The notes beneath the pieces were generated by a model, which ran no database searches, had not been told where the DNA came from, and saw nothing but the letters and a program-made list of their open reading frames with translations. A DNA stretch of 7,219 bases from Lachnospiraceae bacterium (lineage in GTDB: Bacteria > Bacillota > Clostridia > Lachnospirales > Lachnospiraceae). How positions within the stretch are numbered: position 1 is the stretch's first letter; each line of letters begins with the position of its first letter. The stretch lies in NCBI GenBank assembly GCA_009774345.1, contig VSNR01000201.1:1-7219 (forward strand), in the 5' to 3' direction. Shown piece after piece: positions 1 to 5,567 of this stretch. The position numbers and the translations under genes were made by a program.

Positions 1-708
1 CTGATGATAGATGATGATGAAATGATAGCCACGGCTACTTCCGAATATTTCAATATGTTCGGCGTAAAGACTTCCTATGTAACAAGCTATGACGATGCGG
101 TCGCCTTTCTTGAAAAACATGATGTTTCATTGCTCCTGCTTGACATCAATCTTGGCGAAAAATCAGGCTTCGACCTTTGCAGGAAGATACGAGAAAACTA
201 TGACCTGCCGATATTTTTCATCAGTGCCCGGACAAGCGACGATGATGTGCTGATCGCCCTGAACATCGGCGGTGATGATTATATCAAAAAGCCCTATACG
301 CTAAACGTCTTGCTTGCTAAGGTGAAAGCTGCCGTTTTCAGATACGACAGGACGCGGGATACTGCGCATACTGTCCAAAATTATCAGCAGAATGAGGACG
401 GCCTTGTGAAACTGACAGGTAAAGTGTACCTTAACACAAATATGCACAAAATTATTGCAGACGGCAGGGATATTCCCCTCAAAGCACTGGAATACAAGCT
501 GCTGTATTATCTTTATACAAACAGGGGAAAGGTCGTTTCAAAGGACGATCTGCTCAGAGATGTGTGGGAGAATGCATATATCAACGAGGGTACAATCGCT
601 GTACATATCCGGCATCTGCGTGAAAAGACCGAGGACGACTCCAAAGAACCACAGCTCATAAAAACCGTATGGGGTGTGGGCTACATGATGGAAGTGACAG
701 CACTATGA
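1..708 (+). CDS. OmpR/PhoB-family response regulator, 5'-truncated by the window
   Basis: Cytoplasmic transcription factor of a two-component pair. The frame is open from base 1. The first in-frame ATG (4-6) lies inside the first beta strand of the receiver domain, because the acidic pocket follows at once (IDDDE, residues 2-6 counted from that ATG). The true start is therefore probably five to seven codons upstream, outside the window. Receiver residues are all present: phospho-acceptor Asp47 (LLLLDINLG; codon 142-144), Ser74 in FFISAR, aromatic switch Tyr93 and Lys96 in DDYIKKP. A linker of about 25 residues leads to a winged-helix DNA-binding domain (about 140-229) with LKALEYKLLYYL, the recognition helix region around NEGTIAVHIRHLREK, and the C-terminal wing TVWGVGYM. 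This is the PhoB/OmpR type, which binds direct repeats as a head-to-tail dimer. The stop overlaps the kinase start (ATGA). Its likely target is the phased repeat run at 2081-2124. Family assignment is firm; the signal is unknown. Confidence 0.96.
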   Translation: MMIDDDEMIATATSEYFNMFGVKTSYVTSYDDAVAFLEKHDVSLLLLDINLGEKSGFDLCRKIRENYDLPIFFISARTSDDDVLIALNIGGDDYIKKPYTLNVLLAKVKAAVFRYDRTRDTAHTVQNYQQNEDGLVKLTGKVYLNTNMHKIIADGRDIPLKALEYKLLYYLYTNRGKVVSKDDLLRDVWENAYINEGTIAVHIRHLREKTEDDSKEPQLIKTVWGVGYMMEVTAL

Positions 709-1970
709 AAAGATATTGCAGTTTTGTAGTGCTTCTTGTCCTGCTGCTCGCTGTCGGGCTGTCTGTTGTTGTGAAAATCACCAGCACAGATGATTTTTCA
801 CAAAATAATAAGGACGTGCTTCTGCTCAATGAGATTGCGCATAAGATGGTTCTGGACGATATGCCGCCTGAAAACACAGCATCGGAACGGGAATATGTAA
901 TACTTGACGTAAACGGGAATGTGATTTATGATAACCGTTCTGACCGTTCGGAAGTGATAACCGTTGAGACGGCAATGAAAAGGTGTTATCCCTATACCTA
1001 TATCACAGAGAATAATCAGATAACAGGCAGTGTCGTGCTTACAGACAGCGATAAGCATTTCGACAGTCTGCGTACAAATATCATCGTTGTTTACTGTGTA
1101 TGCAGTTTTCTCCTGATCGGTACGGCGGCAGCTTTCGGGGCGTATATCCGCAAAGCGATCCTGCGCCCATTTGCGAAGATGAAAGAGTTTGCATCTTATG
1201 TGGCGGCAGGCGACCTTGACCGGCCTCTTGAGATGGATAAGGGCAATCTGTTCGGTGCTTTTTCGGAGAGCTTTGATATCATGCGGGAGGAGCTGAAAGC
1301 GTCCAGAGCAAGAGAGCATGAGCTTATCGCGTCACTTTCCCACGACCTGAAAACACCTGTGACAGGGATTAAACTCACATCTGAGCTGATGGCGGCGGTA
1401 TTCTCCCAAAATGAGGGACAGGAAATCACCGTCACAGAAAATATGATCGTGAAGATGAATAACATCTATAAAAGAGCGGATGAGATCGCGCTGCTTGTAG
1501 GCGACCTGTTTTCTTCCGCTTTGGAGGACTTAGGCGCGTTCAAGGTAAACTGTGCGGATGAAAATTCCACTGTTATCGCAGAGCTCGTATCCGAGTACGA
1601 TGACAGAGGGCTTGTGCGTATCTCCGAAATACCGCAGGTCATTGTGCATATAGACAAGCTGCGTTTGTCGCAGGTTATTGGCAATATCCTATTTAATTCT
1701 TACAAATATGCAGGTACGCCCATTGACATTTCTTTCCGTCTTGATGAGCCCTTTCTTGAGGTGTCAATCCGTGACAGCGGCCCGGGCGTTCCCGAAGACG
1801 AAATCGCGCTTATCACCCACAAATTTTACCGTGGAAAGGAACAGGGCGACAAGGAAGGAAGCGGTTTAGGCCTGTATATCGCAAGGATACTCATGGATAA
1901 AATGGGCGGTGAACTGTCTGTCAGGAGCGAAAACGGACTGTGCGTAACGCTGCTTATTCCGCTTAGTTAA
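705..1970 (+). CDS. Membrane sensor histidine kinase (HAMP-HisKA-HATPase_c)
   Basis: Partner kinase of the preceding regulator, 421 residues. I chose the ATG at 705, which overlaps the regulator stop as ATGA. An in-frame ATG at 669 would add 12 residues that merely read through the regulator's C-terminal wing codons. Order of parts: membrane segment about 7-23, extracytoplasmic domain about 24-124, second membrane segment about 125-147, HAMP-like linker about 148-200, dimerisation helix with phospho-acceptor His213 in SLSHDLKTP (codon 1341-1343), then the ATPase domain with N box (GNILFNSYKYA, 326-336), G1 box (DSGPGVP, 357-363), F box (KFYRG, 373-377) and G2 box (GSGLGLYIA, 385-393). All catalytic boxes look intact. 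The sensor contains YVILDVNGNVIYDN, a strand-turn-strand pattern seen in PAS/PDC-like ectodomains. The roughly 100-residue ectodomain separates it from the Bce-type intramembrane-sensing kinases, which have almost none. The ligand is not readable. The stop codon abuts the MITE-like element at 1971. Confidence 0.96.
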   Translation: MKRYCSFVVLLVLLLAVGLSVVVKITSTDDFSQNNKDVLLLNEIAHKMVLDDMPPENTASEREYVILDVNGNVIYDNRSDRSEVITVETAMKRCYPYTYITENNQITGSVVLTDSDKHFDSLRTNIIVVYCVCSFLLIGTAAAFGAYIRKAILRPFAKMKEFASYVAAGDLDRPLEMDKGNLFGAFSESFDIMREELKASRAREHELIASLSHDLKTPVTGIKLTSELMAAVFSQNEGQEITVTENMIVKMNNIYKRADEIALLVGDLFSSALEDLGAFKVNCADENSTVIAELVSEYDDRGLVRISEIPQVIVHIDKLRLSQVIGNILFNSYKYAGTPIDISFRLDEPFLEVSIRDSGPGVPEDEIALITHKFYRGKEQGDKEGSGLGLYIARILMDKMGGELSVRSENGLCVTLLIPLS

Positions 1971-2068
1971 GGGACTGTAGAAGAATAACTGACATATCTT
2001 GACTTGGAGCAATTTAACCTCGAAGAAATATCCTGCACAATTGGTATCACTTATTTTTCTACAATTCC
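1971..2068. mobile_element. Candidate 98-bp MITE-like inverted-repeat element
   Basis: The first bases after the kinase stop, GGGACTGTAGAAGAATAA (1971-1988), match the reverse complement of the right end, GGAATTGTAGAAAAATAA (from 2068 back to 2051). Extended to 24 positions per side, 19 agree. The best block is 12 bases with one difference, at 1977-1988 and 2051-2062. The roughly 50-bp interior has no ORF. TAA occurs immediately outside both ends (1968-1970, which is the kinase stop codon, and 2069-2071) and could be a 3-bp target duplication. Size, terminal repeats and lack of coding capacity fit a miniature non-autonomous transposable element. An alternative is a long imperfect hairpin acting as a terminator or processing site after the kinase, but no U-tract follows the right arm and the loop is large. 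I cannot assign a parent IS family. Confidence 0.42.
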
Positions 2069-2080
2069 TAATCCGTCCAA

Positions 2081-2124
2081 TTAAGAAAAAGACAAGAATT
2101 TAACAAGAATTTGACAAGGAAATT
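2081..2124. promoter_or_regulatory. Putative response-regulator operator: four direct repeats phased at 11 bp
   Basis: Four consecutive 11-bp units start at 2081, 2092, 2103 and 2114. Units two and three share the ten bases ACAAGAATTT exactly, unit four is ACAAGGAAAT, and unit one keeps only the AAGAA core. The core AAGAA/AAGGA recurs at 2083, 2094, 2105 and 2116 without any slip in spacing. Read another way, the run contains TTAACA (2100-2105) and TTGACA (2111-2116) separated by 5 bp, which is the form of the Bacillus PhoP box (direct TT(A/C/T)ACA-type repeats at 11-bp period). OmpR/PhoB-family regulators typically bind such one-turn-spaced direct repeats. The last unit sits where the -35 element would be relative to the -10 at 2140, as in activator-dependent promoters. 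I infer that the regulator encoded at 1-708 binds here to activate the transporter genes; binding is not demonstrated. Confidence 0.7.
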
Positions 2125-2139
2125 ATGAACGGGATCTTG

Positions 2140-2145
2140 TAAAAT
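2140..2145 (+). promoter_or_regulatory. -10 element of the transporter promoter (TAAAAT)
   Basis: TAAAAT matches the sigma-70/sigma-A -10 consensus at five of six positions and is preceded by TTG, giving partial extended -10 character. Seventeen bases upstream (2117-2122) there is no -35 hexamer; the fourth operator repeat lies there instead. The perfect TTGACA at 2111-2116 is 23 bp away, too far to serve as a normal -35, so I read it as part of the operator. A second, poorer candidate is TACTAT at 2145-2150. Initiation would be near 2152, giving a leader of about 137 nt before the ATPase gene. Confidence 0.55.
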
Positions 2146-2155
2146 ACTATCAATT

Positions 2156-2183
2156 GAGTAGAGAAGATTCATCTTTCCTACTC
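2156..2183 (+). other. Stem-loop at the predicted 5' end of the transporter mRNA
   Basis: GAGTAGAGAAGA pairs with TCTTTCCTACTC around a TTCA loop. There are six outer pairs, one A.C mismatch, one G.U pair and four inner pairs. If transcription starts near 2152 this hairpin lies about four bases from the mRNA 5' end, a place where stem-loops commonly protect transcripts from 5'-dependent decay. No T-run follows, so it is not an intrinsic terminator. It could alternatively be an inverted-repeat protein site in the DNA. Confidence 0.45.
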
Positions 2184-2240
2184 GCGCGCGACCCGTGTGC
2201 CGCCTTAGCGCATATTTCTTCTGCATGGGTCTGCGCATAA
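2182..2240 (+). other. GC-rich leader segment with competing pairings
   Basis: This stretch stands out in an otherwise AT-rich leader. It begins with the perfect 10-bp palindrome TCGCGCGCGA (2182-2191). GACCCGTGTG (2190-2199) can pair with TGCATGGGTC (2222-2231), with three G.U pairs. TTAGCGCA (2205-2212) can pair with TGCGC-A-TAA (2232-2240) with one bulged A. The two helices interleave, so they would either be mutually exclusive or form a pseudoknot-like fold; the lack of a connecting loop at 2231/2232 makes simple exclusion more likely. No known riboswitch class is recognised and no T-run is seen, so any regulatory role is speculative. The remaining leader, 2241-2270, is AT-rich and shows nothing further. 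Confidence 0.25.
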
Positions 2241-2270
2241 AAACAACAATCATGTATTAAAATTGTGATT

Positions 2271-2277
2271 AGAAAGG
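2271..2277 (+). promoter_or_regulatory. Ribosome binding site of the ABC ATPase gene
   Basis: AGAAAGG ends 11 bases before the ATG at 2289. This decides the start: the in-frame GTG at 2265 would add eight residues (MIRKVVLY) that do not belong to the family's N-terminus, and only AT-rich sequence without a Shine-Dalgarno core lies before it. Confidence 0.6.
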
Positions 2278-2288
2278 TAGTGTTATAT

Positions 2289-3047
2289 ATGATTCCTATT
2301 TTGCATACAGAAAAGTTGTGCAAGTCTTTTTCAAACGGCGCTGCACAGCAGCATGTTATCAAGAATCTCGATTTGGAGATTATGGAGGGCGATTTTACGG
2401 TCATCATGGGCGCTTCGGGTTCGGGCAAGTCCACCCTGCTCTACGCGCTTTCGGGAATGGATAAGCCCACTTTGGGAAAGGTATTCTTCGGTAATACCGA
2501 GATTCAGGACTATTCGAACGATCAGCTTGCGGTGTTCAGGAGAAAAAACTGCGGATTTGTTTTTCAGAGCATCTATCTGCTTGAAAATCAGAATGTCCTT
2601 GACAATGTGCTGACGGGCGCGTTTGCCGTGCAGAAAAATTCTCCCGAGCTTATCAAAAGGGTGAAGGAACTGCTCGCAAAGGTCGGGCTTGATGAGGCAA
2701 TGCAGAAGAAATATCCAAACCAGCTTTCCGGCGGCGAGGCACAGCGTGTTGGAATCGTGCGCGCTGTGATAAACGATCCGAAGATTCTTTTTGCGGACGA
2801 GCCTACCGGTTCACTCAACTCTGCATCGGGCAGAGATGTTCTTGACATCTTCACCGAAGTACACGAGAACGGTCAGAGCATCGTGATGGTAACGCACGAT
2901 ATCAAAACCGCACTGCGTGGGACACGGGTCATCTATCTGCGTGACGGCAAAGTTGTCGGCGAACACAGAATGGCAAAATACGGCGAGGACGATTTAAAAG
3001 AGCGCCGTGAAAAGCTGACCGTATTCCTTGATGAGATGGGGTGGTGA
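2289..3047 (+). CDS. ABC transporter ATP-binding protein, MacB/SalX/VraD-like
   Basis: Cytoplasmic ATPase that powers the FtsX-type permease encoded next. It has 252 residues, a normal length for the family. Motifs in order: Walker A GASGSGKST (41-49), Q-loop Gln93 in FVFQS, signature LSGGEAQR (146-153), Walker B ILFADE with catalytic Glu171, D-loop GSLN (174-177), and switch His203 in VTHD. The SGGEAQR signature with the DEPTGSLNS stretch places it with the lipoprotein/antimicrobial-peptide group (LolD, MacB, BceA, SalX, VraD) rather than with importers. The D-loop Asp is Asn here, which I recall as common in the Gram-positive peptide-resistance members. The C-terminal tail, about 225-252, is charged (KYGEDDLKERREK) and ends EMGW. 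It is separated from the permease start by 3 nt, so the two are almost certainly translationally linked. Expression is expected from the promoter at 2140 under the phased operator. The substrate is unknown. Confidence 0.95.
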   Translation: MIPILHTEKLCKSFSNGAAQQHVIKNLDLEIMEGDFTVIMGASGSGKSTLLYALSGMDKPTLGKVFFGNTEIQDYSNDQLAVFRRKNCGFVFQSIYLLENQNVLDNVLTGAFAVQKNSPELIKRVKELLAKVGLDEAMQKKYPNQLSGGEAQRVGIVRAVINDPKILFADEPTGSLNSASGRDVLDIFTEVHENGQSIVMVTHDIKTALRGTRVIYLRDGKVVGEHRMAKYGEDDLKERREKLTVFLDEMGW

Positions 3048-3050
3048 CTT

Positions 3051-5552
3051 ATGAAGATATTCCGATTATCCTTATTTAATCTAAAGCGAAACAAGCGTGA
3101 GGCGGCAGCCATTGTCTTTCTCACCCTTGTCACGACATTTCTCATGGCAACCTTTGCGGTCAGCATTACACAGATTGGCAGCGCATTTGACCGCGCCTTT
3201 GAGGAAACAGGCTGTGCTGATTTTGTATTGTTATTTCAGGCTGACAAATATCGTGATATATACCGTGATATTCTGGAAGAGGAGTATCATGTGACCGATG
3301 TCCGGGAAAGCAGTGTACTTTATGGCGCTGGTGCATCAGCACTATCAAAGCAGGGTGAAAGTATCGCCTATAATATGATCTTTGCGGACGAAAACACAGA
3401 GCGGAAGATGGAAAATTTCCAAAAACTGAATGCCTTCCCCGATGATGAGATTGAAAAGCTGTCTCATCCAATATGGCTGCCCCAGTATTTTGAGATCACA
3501 GCCGGCTATACACCGGGGGAAACCTTTACTTTTGTTTCAGGCGGCAGGGATTACCCCTTTACCATAGCCGGTTTTTACAACACGGGTTTATATAATTCCA
3601 GCAGTATGTTAAAATGTATCATTTCAGAGGATGACAGGGTGCTGTTGTCCGCTGTCTATGAGGAATACCGTATGATCGCATTTGACACGGAAAGGGAATT
3701 CTCCTATGAGGAATACTATGAAAAATGCGCCGCAAAGTCAAATGAGAATGTTTTAAGTGCAGTACTGCCACTTGATAAAGATATGGAGAAAATGGTAGAA
3801 ACCGCTTATCTTGCTGTTTTTCTGTATATGAGCGTATTTCTTTCCATTGTCACCATGATATCCGCACTCTTCCTGATCCTTCACAAGATCTCAAAGGATA
3901 TGGAGGAACAGATGGTGCAGATCGGCGTGCTGGAAGCATTGGGGTATACAAGCCGTGAGCTTTCCCTTTCCTACATCTGCGAATATATCCTTACAGGGGG
4001 CGTCGGCGCAGTCACTGGCGGCATAACAGCGGCAGCCTTTTCCCCGGTCATGGATACGCTCACAAGGGGTATGATGAACCGCGACGTGCATACGGATGTG
4101 AATATTCTCCGCATTCTTATCGTGGCAATATCGATCATAGCGCTCGTCACGCTCTTTGCGCTGTCAAGGGCGGCAAGGGTGAAAAAGCTCCCTCCCGTCG
4201 TGGCATTTCGCAAGGGCATAAAGACTCATCATTTCGGGAAAAATATACTTCCGCTTGAAAAAATGAAACACAGCATCAATATCCGACTTGCCTTCAAGGG
4301 AATAGGAAACGATCTTCGCTCGAATATCGGTACGGGTATCTGTATAATCGCCGCAGGAGTTGCCATCATGTTCAGCATGTACCTCTTTGACTTCTTCAAG
4401 AGCGGCTATAACGGACTGATAGGCGTTTTGGGAATGGAAACTCCCGACATAAACATCATTATGATGAACGGAGTGAACGGGGAAAAATTCTGCGAGGAAA
4501 TCCGTAAGTTCCCCGAAGTGGAAAAGGTTCTTCTGACGCGCGCAATGGGGGATTATGTGGAAGTAAAAGGCTGCAACCAGAGTGCGGCTGTATTTTCCTA
4601 CGCCGATTATTCTCTCACGGATAATATCCGCCTGAAAGCGGGACGTTTCCCCGAGTACGACAACGAAATCATGATTTCGGCAAGGAGAGAGAAGACAGAA
4701 AACCGGCACGTAGGCGACAGTATCATCATCAAGGGCGATGTCTGTGAAAAAAGCTATATCATAACAGGCATTGTAACCGCCATGAACAACAACGGCATCA
4801 GCGTCTACATGACCGAGGACGGTTTCCGGCGCATTCGCCCAAACGACCGCCCAAACGCGGTGGAGATCACGCTCAAAAACGAGGATGAGCGTCCTGCCTT
4901 TACGGATAAGCTCACCGCTCTGTATGGTGCGAGCGCAAAGGACACGGCGTATGAACAGACTGTACAGGGAAGTCTTGAGGAACGTATCAGGGCGAAAGCG
5001 GACGAGAAAATGGCTGTGCTCATCTCTCAATACGGTGTTACCGACGTTGACTATGCGATCAGAATAGGCGACACTGTTATCAGCGGAAACAGCAGCCGTT
5101 TCGTGATAAAGGAGATATCCTCCATGAAGGATTTTTTGAAATCCCAGATGGAATCCATAGCCGCGGTTACAAAGACATTCTCGTTTTGCGCCGTGATATT
5201 CATTGCCGTTGTGGTGGCTGTGATATTGGGCATCATAGCCGTATCCGCCGTAAAAAGACAGCGCAGAGAATTTGGTATCATGAAAAGTATGGGCTATACA
5301 TCAAGGGAGCTTATGCTACAGCTTACCCTGCGTATTCTCCCAGTAACGATTATTTCCTCCTGCATCGCTGCGGTGTTGGCGGTATGGGTACAGCGTGCAT
5401 TTTGGATGGCAGCGTTTGGCGTACAGATTCCCGAAAGCCTGCCGCTGATGATTGGCACGACGACAGCGCTTGTATTATACTGCCTGATTATCACCTACAT
5501 CAGCGCAGGCAGTATCAGAAAAATATCCGTGACTGAACTTATGACAGAATGA
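3051..5552 (+). CDS. Two-halved FtsX-domain ABC permease, 833 aa
   Basis: Membrane component of the transporter. I read eight membrane segments, arranged as a duplication: TM1 about 19-41, a first extracytoplasmic domain about 42-252, TM2-4 about 254-277, 308-332 and 351-373; then TM5 about 426-448, a second extracytoplasmic domain about 449-705, TM6-8 about 709-733, 762-783 and 798-820. Both FtsX cores carry the same cytoplasmic stretch between their membrane segments: IGVLEALGYTSREL (291-304) and FGIMKSMGYTSREL (741-754). This is the region expected to contact the ATPase. The layout (four plus four segments, two large ectodomains) resembles LolC/LolE-like or other double-FtsX permeases, not the ten-segment BceB/VraE type. 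Transporters with MacB-like cores work by mechanotransmission, extracting or displacing substrates at the outer membrane face. The ATG at 3051 follows the ATPase stop by 3 nt; GGGGTGG (3038-3044) is a weak ribosome site. It is followed 15 nt later by the serine hydrolase gene. Confidence 0.93.
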   Translation: MKIFRLSLFNLKRNKREAAAIVFLTLVTTFLMATFAVSITQIGSAFDRAFEETGCADFVLLFQADKYRDIYRDILEEEYHVTDVRESSVLYGAGASALSKQGESIAYNMIFADENTERKMENFQKLNAFPDDEIEKLSHPIWLPQYFEITAGYTPGETFTFVSGGRDYPFTIAGFYNTGLYNSSSMLKCIISEDDRVLLSAVYEEYRMIAFDTEREFSYEEYYEKCAAKSNENVLSAVLPLDKDMEKMVETAYLAVFLYMSVFLSIVTMISALFLILHKISKDMEEQMVQIGVLEALGYTSRELSLSYICEYILTGGVGAVTGGITAAAFSPVMDTLTRGMMNRDVHTDVNILRILIVAISIIALVTLFALSRAARVKKLPPVVAFRKGIKTHHFGKNILPLEKMKHSINIRLAFKGIGNDLRSNIGTGICIIAAGVAIMFSMYLFDFFKSGYNGLIGVLGMETPDINIIMMNGVNGEKFCEEIRKFPEVEKVLLTRAMGDYVEVKGCNQSAAVFSYADYSLTDNIRLKAGRFPEYDNEIMISARREKTENRHVGDSIIIKGDVCEKSYIITGIVTAMNNNGISVYMTEDGFRRIRPNDRPNAVEITLKNEDERPAFTDKLTALYGASAKDTAYEQTVQGSLEERIRAKADEKMAVLISQYGVTDVDYAIRIGDTVISGNSSRFVIKEISSMKDFLKSQMESIAAVTKTFSFCAVIFIAVVVAVILGIIAVSAVKRQRREFGIMKSMGYTSRELMLQLTLRILPVTIISSCIAAVLAVWVQRAFWMAAFGVQIPESLPLMIGTTTALVLYCLIITYISAGSIRKISVTELMTE

Positions 5553-5553
5553 A

Positions 5554-5560
5554 AGTGAGG
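5554..5560 (+). promoter_or_regulatory. Ribosome binding site of the serine hydrolase gene
   Basis: AGTGAGG begins just after the permease stop and ends seven bases before ATG 5568. A second ATG follows directly at 5571; either would give an equivalent signal peptide. There is no room for a separate promoter or terminator in the 15-bp gap, which supports cotranscription with the transporter. Confidence 0.55.
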
Positions 5561-5567
5561 TTAAATC

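Noticed and set aside
1976..2063. Intrinsic terminator after the kinase gene
   Set aside because: The inverted repeat arms are about 60 bp apart, AT-rich, and not followed by a T-run. A transposon-like inverted repeat explains them better.
2111..2116. Perfect TTGACA as a -35 box
   Set aside because: The nearest credible -10 (TAAAAT at 2140) is 23 bp away. No -10-like hexamer sits 16-18 bp downstream, and the hexamer is part of the 11-bp repeat series, so it is better explained as an operator half-site.
2225..2260. Eleven-codon leader ORF (MGLRIKTTIMY) upstream of the ATPase
   Set aside because: It has no Shine-Dalgarno sequence before its ATG and no run of regulatory codons, so there is no basis to call an attenuator peptide.
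2068..2434. Minus-strand frames of 61 and 94 codons over the intergenic region
   Set aside because: They run through the operator repeats, the promoter and the start of the ATPase gene, including part of its Walker A region. No ribosome site or recognisable product; treated as chance open frames.
2810..2821. Asn in place of Asp in the ATPase D-loop (GSLN) as a sign of a defective ATPase
   Set aside because: All other catalytic motifs are intact, and as far as I recall Asn here is frequent in Gram-positive peptide-resistance ATPases of the VraD/SalX type, so it is not evidence of decay.
4164..5030. 288-codon open frame on the minus strand
   Set aside because: It lies entirely inside the permease gene, opposite a frame with clear membrane segments and FtsX features. 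Its translation is rich in His, Cys and Arg without any recognisable motif, as expected of an antisense shadow.
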